Source: JABMMZ01 sp040403495
Lineage (GTDB): Bacteria > Bacteroidota > Bacteroidia > NS11-12g > UBA955
Length of the DNA: 34,237 bases
Assembly: GCA_040403495.1 (NCBI GenBank)
Contig: JBBAKM010000029.1
Location: 1-34,237 of the forward strand
Direction of reading: 5' to 3'
The translations under genes and the position numbers were made by a program. Numbering within the stretch: position 1 is the stretch's first letter; the number at the start of each line of letters is the position of its first letter. This document shows positions 24,736 to 32,252 of the stretch, one piece after another. The notes below the pieces were generated by a model. The model was not told the origin of the DNA and did no database searches. It worked only from the letters and a program-made list of their open reading frames with translations.

Positions 24736-25170
24736 TTAATTGTTTTTATTTTTCTTTTTGTTAAATAGCAATCCTAAACCAATCATGATGAGTATTACGG
24801 GCCATAACTTTTGTATTTTTAAATAAGGAATTAAATTATTTAATAGCAATAATACCCCGCCAGAAATTAATAATAACCCAAATACCAAGCTAGTACTATC
24901 TGTAGATTGTATTTCATTGATTTGGTTTCCCGCATCTGAAGCATTGATTGTTTCTGTATAAATAGTCTCGCTTTTTGTTGCAATTGGTTCAGAGGGAAGT
25001 ACAATCCACAAAATAATATAGATAAAAATACTGCTTCCACCAGCAAAGAGTAATGCCAAGAATGCAAATCTAAATAAAATAGGGTCTGAATAGAAATATT
25101 GACCTAAGCCACTGCATATTCCTGCAATAACTTTATCGTCTTTTTTACGCCATAATTTTTGTGGATTCAT
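24736..25170 (-). CDS. PspC-domain membrane protein with C-terminal LiaI-like module
   Basis: Protein of 144 residues from the start at 25170 (MNPQKLWRKKDDKVIAGICSGLGQYFYSDP). An ATG at 25185 would place the -7 box inside the coding region and is rejected. Residues about 5-60 are a PspC domain ('KVIAGICSGLGQYF...ILFRFAFLALLFAGGSSIFIYIILWIVLP'). Residues about 90-140 repeat the DUF5668/LiaI pattern ('LLISGGVLLLLNNLIPYLKIQKLWPVILIMIGLGLLF'), making it a PspC-LiaI fusion typical of Bacteroidota. A membrane-stress role is inference by family. Forms an operon with the DUF5668 gene. Confidence 0.85.
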   Translation of the reverse strand: MNPQKLWRKKDDKVIAGICSGLGQYFYSDPILFRFAFLALLFAGGSSIFIYIILWIVLPSEPIATKSETIYTETINASDAGNQINEIQSTDSTSLVFGLLLISGGVLLLLNNLIPYLKIQKLWPVILIMIGLGLLFNKKKNKNN

Positions 25171-25174
25171 AACA

Positions 25175-25182
25175 CAAACATA
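25175..25182 (-). promoter_or_regulatory. -7 box (TATGTTTG) four bases before the PspC start
   Basis: Read on the minus strand, TATGTTTG matches TAnnTTTG and ends 4 bases before the ATG at 25170, implying a leaderless mRNA and deciding against the upstream ATG at 25185. Confidence 0.5.
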
Positions 25183-25300
25183 CAAAAGCCTTGGTTTAAA
25201 TATTGAAATTGATGAAAAAAATCGATAAAAACTTAATAATCAACTTTAAAAGAAATGCTATTATTTTTTTGCAAGCCGCTTCTATTTAATAGTTTGATAT

Positions 25301-25308
25301 TATTTTTG
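25301..25308 (+). promoter_or_regulatory. -7 box (TATTTTTG) seven bases before the ftcD start
   Basis: TAnnTTTG match just upstream of the ATG at 25316; again there is almost no room for a 5' leader. No clear -33 TTG at normal spacing. Confidence 0.45.
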
Positions 25309-25315
25309 TGCCATC

Positions 25316-27007
25316 ATGTCGAAACAAATCATAGAATGTGTGCCTAACTTTAGTGAAGGGCAAAATCCTGAAATAATCAATCAAATTACCCAAGTAATAG
25401 AGAGCGTAGAAGGTGTAAAATTATTGCACGTTGATATGGGTAAAGCGACTAACAGAACAGTTGTTACTTTTGCCGGTTCTCCACTACAGGTAGTTGAAGC
25501 TGCTTTCCTTGGTATTCAAAAAGCTGCCGAATTAATTGACATGAGAACACACAAAGGTGAACATCCTCGCATGGGTGCAACTGATGTTTGTCCATTTGTG
25601 CCTGTTTCGGGAATAAGCATGGAAGAGTGTGCCAAATGGGCCATTGTTTTAGCCGAAAAAGTAGGAAATGAACTAAAAATACCTGTTTATTTATATGAAG
25701 AGGCTCAACCGAATAAAAACCGTTCTAACTTGTCAGTGATTCGTGGAGGAGAATACGAGGGATTTGCCGAAAAAATAAAACTTCCTGAATGGAAACCTGA
25801 TTTTGGGCCTAGTGAGTTGCCTGCCAAACATGGCGCAACCGTTATTGGTGCTCGTGATTTTTTGATAGCTTACAATGTGAATTTAAATACCAAATCTACC
25901 CGTATTGCCAATAGAATTGCGTTTGATGTAAGAGAAGCAGGAAGGGTGAAAAGAGAAGGAAATCCTTATTCAGGGAAAGTAGTGAAAGATGAAAATGGAG
26001 AAGATGTAAGAATTCCGGGGACATTAAAATCAGTAAAAGCTATTGGTTGGTATATAGAAGAGTATGGTTTAGCGCAAATAAGCATGAACTTAACCAATTA
26101 CAAAATTACATCGGTCCACAAAGCTTTTGATGAGGTTTGCGCCAAAGCCAATGAGCGAGGTGTAAGAGTTACAGGGAGTGAATTGGTAGGATTAGTTCCA
26201 TTACAACCCCTGTTAGAGGCTGGTAAATATTACTTAGAAAAACAAGGCAGAAGTGTTGGGGTAAGCGAAGAAGAATTGATTCATATAGCAGTTGAATCTT
26301 TGGGCCTCAACCAATTAAGTCCTTTCAATCCGCAAGAACGAATTATAGAATACGTTTTACAACAACAAAATAAAACTGCGCTTATCGATTTAACAATCAA
26401 ACAATTTGCCAACGAAACGGCAAGCGAAAGTCCTGCTCCGGGTGGTGGGTCAGTAAGTGCATTGTGCGGAACGATAGGCATCAGTTTAGGGGCTATGGTA
26501 GCCAATTTAAGTGCAGATAAAAGAGGTTGGGAACATCGTACCGCTGAATTCTCTGCTTGGGCAGAAAAAGCGCAAGCATTGAAACAGCAATTGTTGTCTT
26601 TTATTGATGAAGATACTCAGGCATTTAATGCAATAATGTCTGCGATGCAATTGCCAAAATCAACTGAAGAGGAAAAAAACAGTCGAAAAGTAGCTATCGA
26701 AAATGCATCAGTATACGCAACTGAAGTGCCATTAAAAACCATGAAAGTAGCTTTTCAATGTATTGACATTCTTCGTCAAATGGTGGAACAAGGCAATCAG
26801 AACAGTATAACCGACGCAGGTGTAGGCTTATTGTGCATTAAAACCGCAGTAAGAGGGGCTTATTTTAATGTTATGATTAATGCTAAGGGTTTGTCTAACA
26901 AACAACAAGCTACTGCATTTGCCGAAGAAGCCAAACAACTGTTAAAGGAAAATCACACCCAAATAGATGCCATACTTCAACGTGTTGAAGAGGCCATAGC
27001 TTTTTAG
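25316..27007 (+). CDS. ftcD: Bifunctional glutamate formimidoyltransferase / formiminotetrahydrofolate cyclodeaminase
   Basis: Cytosolic enzyme of 563 residues that moves the formimino group of N-formimino-glutamate (from histidine breakdown) to tetrahydrofolate and then deaminates the product to 5,10-methenyl-THF. Domains in order: formiminotransferase N-terminal subdomain (about 1-180: 'IECVPNFSEGQNPE', 'THKGEHPRMGATDVCPF' with His83 matching the family's catalytic His), C-terminal subdomain (about 181-325: 'GARDFLIAYNVNL', 'VGLVPLQPLLEAG'), and cyclodeaminase (about 350-560: 'SPAPGGGSVSALCGTIGISLGAMVANLS', 'VPLKTM'). The full-length fusion is as in vertebrates and many Bacteroidota. No other histidine-utilisation gene is in the window. 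Confidence 0.96.
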   Translation: MSKQIIECVPNFSEGQNPEIINQITQVIESVEGVKLLHVDMGKATNRTVVTFAGSPLQVVEAAFLGIQKAAELIDMRTHKGEHPRMGATDVCPFVPVSGISMEECAKWAIVLAEKVGNELKIPVYLYEEAQPNKNRSNLSVIRGGEYEGFAEKIKLPEWKPDFGPSELPAKHGATVIGARDFLIAYNVNLNTKSTRIANRIAFDVREAGRVKREGNPYSGKVVKDENGEDVRIPGTLKSVKAIGWYIEEYGLAQISMNLTNYKITSVHKAFDEVCAKANERGVRVTGSELVGLVPLQPLLEAGKYYLEKQGRSVGVSEEELIHIAVESLGLNQLSPFNPQERIIEYVLQQQNKTALIDLTIKQFANETASESPAPGGGSVSALCGTIGISLGAMVANLSADKRGWEHRTAEFSAWAEKAQALKQQLLSFIDEDTQAFNAIMSAMQLPKSTEEEKNSRKVAIENASVYATEVPLKTMKVAFQCIDILRQMVEQGNQNSITDAGVGLLCIKTAVRGAYFNVMINAKGLSNKQQATAFAEEAKQLLKENHTQIDAILQRVEEAIAF

Positions 27008-27015
27008 AATCAACA

Positions 27016-27366
27016 ATGGACATAGAGCAATTTAGAAACTATTGCCTTTCCAAACCTGGAGTAACAGAGGAATGTCCTTTTGGGCCTGATACATTGGTGT
27101 TCAAAGTGATGGGCAAAGTATTTGCATTGTGTAGTTTAAACGATTTTCAGAGCATCAATTTAAAATGCAATCCCGAAAAAGCCATTGAATTAAGAGAAGA
27201 ATTTCCACAAATAAAACCAGGATACCACATGAACAAAACCCATTGGAATACGGTTTACATCGAGGGTTTATCATCCACATTATTAAAAGAACTAATAGAC
27301 CACAGCTATGAATTGGTTAAAAGCGGATTGACCAAACAACAGAAAAAAGAATTGGAGGGATTGTAA
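27016..27366 (+). CDS. MmcQ/YjbR family protein
   Basis: Protein of 116 residues of the YjbR/CyaY-like fold. Signatures: 'FRNYCLSKPGVTEECPFGPDTLVFKVMGKVFAL', 'INLKCNPEKAIELREEFPQIKPGYHMNKTHWNTVYI', and 'LIDHSYELVKSGL'. The family is predicted to bind DNA, but no specific role is proven. It starts 8 bases after ftcD and probably shares its transcript. The 82 bases after its stop hold only a degenerate half-site (27426-27450) of the accessory patch. Confidence 0.9.
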   Translation: MDIEQFRNYCLSKPGVTEECPFGPDTLVFKVMGKVFALCSLNDFQSINLKCNPEKAIELREEFPQIKPGYHMNKTHWNTVYIEGLSSTLLKELIDHSYELVKSGLTKQQKKELEGL

Positions 27367-27425
27367 AGCGCTGTTTTAAAAAATAGATCCGAAAGGATGA
27401 AAGATTAATGGAAATCAACCCAAAA

Positions 27426-27450
27426 CTGCCATTTTCTTGCAGGTGCTGTT
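27426..27450 (-). other. attC-like half-site remnant at the stop codon of the next gene
   Basis: Read on the minus strand, TAACAGCACCTGC followed by AAGAAAATGGCAG mirrors the 5' half of the attC-like site at 29042-29177 (ATAACAGCACCTTGCC...). The lipoprotein stop codon TAA is part of it. No matching right half (GTTAT..) is found before the yjbR gene, so it looks truncated. Confidence 0.35.
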
Positions 27451-28321
27451 ACTTGCTGTTTTTCTCATATTTTTTCGAAATTCTAGAATATTTATAAATT
27501 GTCGGTACTAAATATGAAGTGTCCTTTCTCATTACATAATTTTCTAAACTGTAAGTTCTAATATCGTAAAAAACTTTTGAGTCATCAATGATTGTTTCGA
27601 AGGAAAGTATATCACTCGTAGAAAAAATCAAACTATCACTATAGAAAAGAAAATACCACAGTGGAGCAATTGAAACTGTGTATAGCTCTGCTTTAGATGT
27701 TTTTCCTATTTTTATTTTTTCAATTTTCACTTTCCCATTAACGTTGTCTTCTGAATTATAGTCATCGGGAACGAAACTCCTTATATCATAGTTGGTCAAT
27801 TTCGAAATTACTTTTAATCGGTTAAAATCTAAGTTGTTCACTAAAATAGGAGTTTCGATAAACTTCTGCCCATTGAAGTATACTTTACTCCTTATCCCAT
27901 CCTTACTGTCATAAGTAAAAGTTAAGTATCCGAAACTTGATTCTTTGGAATTATCAATGTTATATCCACATGCCCTAAATACTATTTCATATTTTTCTCC
28001 TATGCGCTTATAAATCTCAATATTTCGTCCGCAAGACCCCATAGGACCACCACAGACCAATTCAGAAGCAAAAACAAAACATTCTTTATCTTCAAGAATA
28101 TTTAGGTCAAAGTATTCAGTATTTTGATTCGTGAATTTATTCTTGTAAACTTCCTCACATAAGGACAACACGATTTTAGTGAATTCATTATCTATAACCT
28201 TTTCTGTTGACTCAGTTTTTTTATCCTTATCTCTCGCTATTTCTTCATTCTTAGTTCGAGAGTTGGGTCTGCACGAGCAGAGAATAAGAAAACTTAATAT
28301 TATTAGATTCTGTCTGTTCAT
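27449..28321 (-). CDS. Lipoprotein of unknown function
   Basis: Protein of 290 residues with a lipoprotein signal peptide (MNRQNLIILSFLILCSC; the lipobox Cys at residue 15 or 17). After it comes a charged linker (KNEEIARDKDKKTESTEK) and a roughly 240-residue beta-rich domain with a cysteine loop 'FASELVCGGPMGSCGRNIEIYKRIG' and another Cys in 'FRACGYNI'. No family is recognised. Its ATG overlaps the stop of the upstream gene by 4 bases (28318-28321), so it is co-translated with it. The stop codon is embedded in an attC-like half-site, which fits a cassette origin. The C-terminus is polar and lysine-rich. Confidence 0.7.
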   Translation of the reverse strand: MNRQNLIILSFLILCSCRPNSRTKNEEIARDKDKKTESTEKVIDNEFTKIVLSLCEEVYKNKFTNQNTEYFDLNILEDKECFVFASELVCGGPMGSCGRNIEIYKRIGEKYEIVFRACGYNIDNSKESSFGYLTFTYDSKDGIRSKVYFNGQKFIETPILVNNLDFNRLKVISKLTNYDIRSFVPDDYNSEDNVNGKVKIEKIKIGKTSKAELYTVSIAPLWYFLFYSDSLIFSTSDILSFETIIDDSKVFYDIRTYSLENYVMRKDTSYLVPTIYKYSRISKKYEKNSK

Positions 28322-29022
28322 AATTGAAGGTAAAGTCTGTCTGTCCGTGGGTCATAAGTTACTTTTATTGGTTGATTACTTAATGGTAAAAATAAACAGT
28401 CAATCTTTCTTGAAATTGTCTTATAGCCGAATTCATAGTTCAATTCATCTTTACCCTTTTCAAATAGACAAGTCCCTTCTTTACAATTAATCGTGTCTTT
28501 GCATATTTCAATTTGACTGAAAGTAAGTTGGTAAACATTCGGTGACATAGCACTTCTACAACCTGTTTTCAAAGTGTCTTTAGTTGTAGAGTTAACAAGT
28601 ATTCCAGTTTCGCCAAGTGTCCCCAAATATGTCTTTTTATTGTCCTGTTCTTTAATACTGAAAATTACTGACCCGATAATAAATTTTCCTGTCTCGTCAG
28701 CGATGTTAAATCCGCCACAACACTCGTTGTAATAAAACTTGAAATGTCCTGCCTTGTTGATGTTACATACGATTGTGTCCACTTTTGAATTGTTTCTTTG
28801 CCTGTATAAAATAGTGTCTAAAATATTGTCTGTCTTAATTGTAATGGGCATTGAGCCGTAATGAAGTGTCTGCCCATTAATTCTCCATTCTGCTTCCATA
28901 ATTTTGTCGTAAATATCTTTTCTTGTCTCACCAAAGAAGCGAGTTGTGTCAGCCGAAAAGGTAGTTGTCTGTCCGAATAGAACAGTTGGAGTAATTGTCA
29001 ATATGAAGATAATGTTTTTCAA
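28318..29022 (-). CDS. Exported protein of unknown function
   Basis: Protein of 234 residues with a signal peptide (MKNIIFILTITPTVLFGQ, cleavage near residue 18). The mature part is beta-rich and has several cysteines: 'FYYNECCGGFNIAD', 'TGCRSAMSP', and 'IEICKDTINCKEGTCLFEKG', suggesting disulfides in the periplasm. No family is recognised. It overlaps the lipoprotein gene by 4 bases, and the shared orientation and exported nature suggest that the pair works together. It begins 19 bases after the attC-like site that ends the previous gene. Confidence 0.7.
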   Translation of the reverse strand: MKNIIFILTITPTVLFGQTTTFSADTTRFFGETRKDIYDKIMEAEWRINGQTLHYGSMPITIKTDNILDTILYRQRNNSKVDTIVCNINKAGHFKFYYNECCGGFNIADETGKFIIGSVIFSIKEQDNKKTYLGTLGETGILVNSTTKDTLKTGCRSAMSPNVYQLTFSQIEICKDTINCKEGTCLFEKGKDELNYEFGYKTISRKIDCLFLPLSNQPIKVTYDPRTDRLYLQL

Positions 29023-29041
29023 TGTGTCGTCTTTTTAAAAT

Positions 29042-29177
29042 GCCCTATAACGTTTTGTAGATTTGCGAAGGTGGGGATTTCGGATCACCAAACCATCAAC
29101 CAAGTACAAATGTTTCTTTAAAGTTCTAATGTTCATTTTATCACTGTCGCCCCGCTTTTGGCAAGGTGCTGTTATGC
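29042..29177 (-). other. attC-like integron recombination site
   Basis: Imperfect 136-base palindrome right after the stop of the gene ending at 29188. On the minus strand it opens with GCATAACAGC (29177-29168) and closes with CGTTATAGGGC (29052-29042), giving an ATAAC/GTTAT outer pair. An inner stem joins 29150-29164 with 29063-29076: all bases pair if G-T wobbles are allowed, with one bulged base. The central part (29077-29149) is unpaired. AAC/GTT ends, inner stem with extrahelical base, 57-141-base size and position after a stop codon all match attC sites. No integrase is in the window. Confidence 0.5.
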
Positions 29178-29187
29178 GGTCGGCTTT

Positions 29188-29751
29188 CTATCCTGCGGTT
29201 AAGAAAATTTCTTGTACTCCTTTGCTTTTATAGCATTGAATCCTTTTTATCAAACAATCCAAGTCAGTCAGAATTTGTCCCTCTTTAAAATACGAATTCC
29301 AAGGATTAGGGTTTGCATCTATTTCGTCTTGTTGCCTTCTCATTGTTTCAAGAAATTCAGCCGTAGCCTTATCACCGAATTCTTTTTTCATGTTCTGAAT
29401 TTCTTGCTTAGTCAAAGTAAATGGCTTGTCAAACCATATATAAGTAATTTTATCACAAACAGAATTATCTCGCTGAATTTTGTCTCTAAACGACAAAGCT
29501 AAGTCCAATAGGAAGTCTGTTTTTTGAATATTTTCATTTATGTAATCCTCTGAAGGTTCATCCCATGTGTAAACCAACTTTGTCATTGGTGTCAAGTCCA
29601 GCCCATAATAGTTGCCACTTTTGAAAAGGATACTGTCTTCGCCATACATTTCTCCGCTATTTACAAAGTTGTAAAATACTCTGTCAATAAAATTATAGCA
29701 ATCAAAATTGTCTTTGGTTTGGTTTGAATGAACTCCAATATTAAATCCCAT
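29188..29751 (-). CDS. Cytosolic protein of unknown function (cassette-like gene)
   Basis: Protein of 187 residues with no signal peptide or membrane helix. It is acidic and aromatic-rich, with a helical central part ('NIQKTDFLLDLALSFRDKIQRD', 'TLTKQEIQNMKKEFGDKATAEFLETMRRQQDEID') and a hydrophobic 'ITYIWFDKPF' strand. No family is recognised. Start ATG at 29751; other frames over this gene give no coherent proteins. It is followed within 10 bases by the attC-like site, and preceded by 560 bases of non-coding repeats, so a single-gene cassette is plausible. Function cannot be assigned. Confidence 0.65.
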   Translation of the reverse strand: MGFNIGVHSNQTKDNFDCYNFIDRVFYNFVNSGEMYGEDSILFKSGNYYGLDLTPMTKLVYTWDEPSEDYINENIQKTDFLLDLALSFRDKIQRDNSVCDKITYIWFDKPFTLTKQEIQNMKKEFGDKATAEFLETMRRQQDEIDANPNPWNSYFKEGQILTDLDCLIKRIQCYKSKGVQEIFLTAG

Positions 29752-29948
29752 GTTTTAACTGTTTTACTGTTGGTCTTTAAGCTGACCGCTAACTTACTTA
29801 TATGAAATCTTTTTTCTTCAAAATGTTCCCAAAAACATACGTTTTCGTAATATAGGAGGAACTTTTTTAGTGTTTTAGATATTCCCGTTTTTTTCAGTTT
29901 TGTTTTACAAATTAACCCCTTTCCCCCCAAACCACCAAAATGATTTTT

Positions 29949-30050
29949 AACATTTAACCATTCACAATGTGAAATATCTTTAAAATGCATCATCATGACC
30001 AACAACGGCACAAATATTTTTAATTTAGTGATTTTTGACTTTTGATTTTT
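29949..30050 (+). repeat. Direct repeat unit A (about 100 bp)
   Basis: Begins AACATTTAACCATTCACAAT and ends ATTTTTGACTTTTGATTTT. Aligned with 30096-30195 it shows roughly nine differences. It includes the palindrome TTCAC-aat-GTGAA (29961-29973) and CCAACAACGGCACAA, which recurs three times in the region. Period between copies 147 bases. Confidence 0.85.
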
Positions 30051-30054
30051 TGAA

Positions 30055-30093
30055 GCCGTTGTTGGTCTCGGCTAAGCCGAGACCAACAACGGC
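30055..30093. repeat. Perfect palindrome, 19-bp arms with 1-base centre
   Basis: The left arm GCCGTTGTTGGTCTCGGCT (30055-30073) and right arm AGCCGAGACCAACAACGGC (30075-30093) are exact reverse complements around a single A. It is far more GC-rich than its surroundings. It lies exactly between the two direct-repeat units. No T-run follows, so it is not an ordinary terminator; a protein-binding or recombination site is possible. Confidence 0.9.
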
Positions 30094-30095
30094 AC

Positions 30096-30195
30096 AACAT
30101 TTAACCATTCGCAATGTGAAATATCTTAAAAGGCATCATCATGACCATCAATGGCATAAATATTTTTGATTTAGTGATTTTTGACTTTTGATTTT
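30096..30195 (+). repeat. Direct repeat unit B (100 bp)
   Basis: Second copy of the unit at 29949-30050, with scattered substitutions (for example ATCAATGGCATAA in place of AACAACGGCACAA). A third remnant at 30219-30254 keeps only the TTTTTAACATT.AACCAT start and the CCAACAACGGCACAAA end, with the middle deleted. Confidence 0.85.
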
Positions 30196-30311
30196 AGTTC
30201 CGAATTCTCGGAATAAGAATTTTTAACATTAACCATGGCCAACAACGGCACAAACAAATTCCGACAAATAAAATCCTATAAAAAAATCAAAATAAGTATT
30301 AAAATTGAAAC

Positions 30312-31187
30312 ATGAAAAAAGCATTTTTATTTCCGGGTCAAGGAGCACAATTTGTAGGGATGGGAAAAGATTTATACGATCACTATCCAGAAGCTAAAGC
30401 TTTGTTTGAAAAAGCAAACGAGATATTAGGTTTCCGTATTACAGATGAAATGTTTAACGGAACAGATGAGGGTTTAAAACAAACCAATATCACTCAACCT
30501 GCCATTTTTTTACATTCAGTTATCGCAGCCAAATGTTTGGGAAATAATTTTGCTCCCGACATGGTGGCAGGTCACAGTTTAGGTGAATTTTCGGCTTTGG
30601 TTGCCAATGGAACCCTCACTTTTGAGGATGGTTTAAAATTAGTATATCAACGCGCCATGGCTATGCAAGAGGCTTGTCAATTGAAACCTAGCACAATGGC
30701 GGCTGTGTTGGGATTAGAGGACAGTAAAGTTGAAGAAATTTGTGCTTCTATAACAAGCGGTATTGTAGTGCCTGCTAATTATAACTGTCCAGGACAATTG
30801 GTTATTTCAGGGGAAATTGAAGCAGTAAATGAAGCTTGCGAAAAACTTAAGGCAGCTGGAGCAAAACGTGCTTTAGTGTTACAAGTTGGAGGCGCTTTTC
30901 ATTCGCCATTAATGAAACCTGCTGAAGAAAAATTAGCTATTGCCATACAAAATACAAAATTCAGTCAAGGTTCTTGTCCTATTTATCAAAATGTGACAGC
31001 TCAAGCTGAAGTAGATCCAGAACAAATAAAAGCGAACTTATTAAAACAACTGACTGCTCCCGTAAAATGGACGCAATGTGTTCAAGCTATGGTAACAGAT
31101 GGGGCAGTGCGTTTTGAAGAATGTGGTCCTGGAAAAGTGTTACAAGGCTTGGTTAAGAAAATAGCGCCAAGCTCTGAAATTGCTTAA
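30312..31187 (+). CDS. fabD: Malonyl-CoA:ACP transacylase FabD
   Basis: Cytosolic enzyme of 291 residues that transfers malonyl from CoA to acyl carrier protein for type II fatty acid synthesis. Motifs: 'FLFPGQGAQFVGMG' (oxyanion-hole GQGAQ, residues 9-13), nucleophile Ser89 in GHSLGE, substrate Arg114 in 'YQRAMAMQ', and catalytic His197 in 'GGAFHSPLM'. The C-terminal 'FEECGPGKVLQGLVKKI' is also typical. Length is close to E. coli FabD. It stands alone, next to the repeat region, and its 3' end overlaps the convergent transferase gene by 4 bases. Confidence 0.97.
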   Translation: MKKAFLFPGQGAQFVGMGKDLYDHYPEAKALFEKANEILGFRITDEMFNGTDEGLKQTNITQPAIFLHSVIAAKCLGNNFAPDMVAGHSLGEFSALVANGTLTFEDGLKLVYQRAMAMQEACQLKPSTMAAVLGLEDSKVEEICASITSGIVVPANYNCPGQLVISGEIEAVNEACEKLKAAGAKRALVLQVGGAFHSPLMKPAEEKLAIAIQNTKFSQGSCPIYQNVTAQAEVDPEQIKANLLKQLTAPVKWTQCVQAMVTDGAVRFEECGPGKVLQGLVKKIAPSSEIA

Positions 31188-32230
31188 TCCTCTTCTACAA
31201 TATTAGCGTCTTTTTGTAAAGATTTAATCACTCTTTTTTTGGTGTATTTATTTCTGATGATGATGTAAGTGCTACACAAGCCTACTACCACTATAAACAA
31301 GATGCTCAGTTGGGCAGAAAGTTTGTTTTGAAGGGGTAACGAAATAACAATAATCGAGATAAATGCTTGAACCATAGCATAAATAATAGAAATATTAACA
31401 TGCTTGTATTTGCCTACATGGACTAGTTTTTTGAATAAGAAATCTCTGTGAGGTACAAAAATATTTTCTCTTAAAAGGAGTTTGAAAATAACAGTAAGCG
31501 CCGCATCTATTCCTATAACAACAAACAATAGAAGGTAGGCATAATTACCTGTCGCAAATATTAAATTGACCATCAGGTAAAAAATAACAAACGCAATAGA
31601 AATACTGCCTACATCGCCAGCAAATGCAACGGCTTTGTTCCTTAAATTGAAAAACAAAAAGATAGAAACGCCAATGATTAATGTGTATATAAATTCGTTG
31701 GTAATAAAGGTAATTTCATGCCCTGTAGCATCATAAGTGTGATTGTTCAACCACCAAAAACTAACCAAAATAACCAAAGAATTTAAACCTAGCATACCAT
31801 TAATGCCATCCATAAAGTTAAAAGCATTTAATACGCCTATACCAAAAATAACAGAGGCAATAATCAAAGGCAGTTTATCGGTTGTAATGTATTCAAAAGG
31901 AAGGTCAATGGCTAATAAAATGAGTGCAAAAAGTTGAAAGATAAGTCTTATGAAATGTTTTACAAAAACGATGTCATCTATAAAGCTTATTAAAGACATC
32001 ATAATTAAGCCTATGATAAAGTAAGAACTTAAGGTGTAAGGGTAAACGATACTGTATAAAAACAAGCTCAATAAAACAAAAATACCATAGCCCGTAATGG
32101 TTCTGTTGTTGTGCGAACTTCTGCCAACTGGATGGTCGTACAGATTAAGTTTGGCAGCTACTTTTAAATAAGCAAAAGCCATTATTAACATTCCAAGTGG
32201 GGCTATTAAAAAATAGTATAGTTTTAACAT
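31184..32230 (-). CDS. WecA/MraY-family polyprenyl-phosphate sugar-1-phosphate transferase
   Basis: Polytopic membrane enzyme of 348 residues with about ten helices. It transfers a sugar-1-phosphate from a UDP-sugar to undecaprenyl phosphate, the first step of O-antigen or other surface glycans. Family motifs: 'KLNLYDHPVGRSSH' near the N-terminus, 'SFIDD' (Asp85, Asp86), 'NAFNFMDGINGM' (Asp141), 'AFAGDVGS', and 'VPHRDFLFKKLVH' matching the HxxHxF-like loop. It is closer to WecA/TagO-type than to MraY, judging by the N..N..DGINGL-like motif; the sugar is not determined. It is followed 22 bases upstream by the acyl-CoA synthetase gene in the same orientation. Confidence 0.9.
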   Translation of the reverse strand: MLKLYYFLIAPLGMLIMAFAYLKVAAKLNLYDHPVGRSSHNNRTITGYGIFVLLSLFLYSIVYPYTLSSYFIIGLIMMSLISFIDDIVFVKHFIRLIFQLFALILLAIDLPFEYITTDKLPLIIASVIFGIGVLNAFNFMDGINGMLGLNSLVILVSFWWLNNHTYDATGHEITFITNEFIYTLIIGVSIFLFFNLRNKAVAFAGDVGSISIAFVIFYLMVNLIFATGNYAYLLLFVVIGIDAALTVIFKLLLRENIFVPHRDFLFKKLVHVGKYKHVNISIIYAMVQAFISIIVISLPLQNKLSAQLSILFIVVVGLCSTYIIIRNKYTKKRVIKSLQKDANIVEED

Positions 32231-32252
32231 ATAATTGATTGAGAGTTACGGA

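Larger units (their letters stand above)
29752..30311. other. Gene-free 560-bp repeat region upstream of fabD
   Basis: No convincing gene. It contains a G-rich tract on the minus strand (29915-29936), two 100-bp direct repeats (29949-30050 and 30096-30195), a third internally deleted copy (30219-30254), a perfect 19-bp-arm palindrome between the repeats (30055-30093), a small palindrome TTCCGA/TCGGAA (30198-30213), and a weak TAAAATTG -7-like box (30300-30307) 4 bases before the fabD ATG. Confidence 0.7.

Noticed and set aside
29661..30011. 116-codon open frame on the minus strand
   Set aside because: It overlaps the better-supported 187-aa gene in another frame and runs through the repeat units and G-rich tract; the translation has no coherent protein character.
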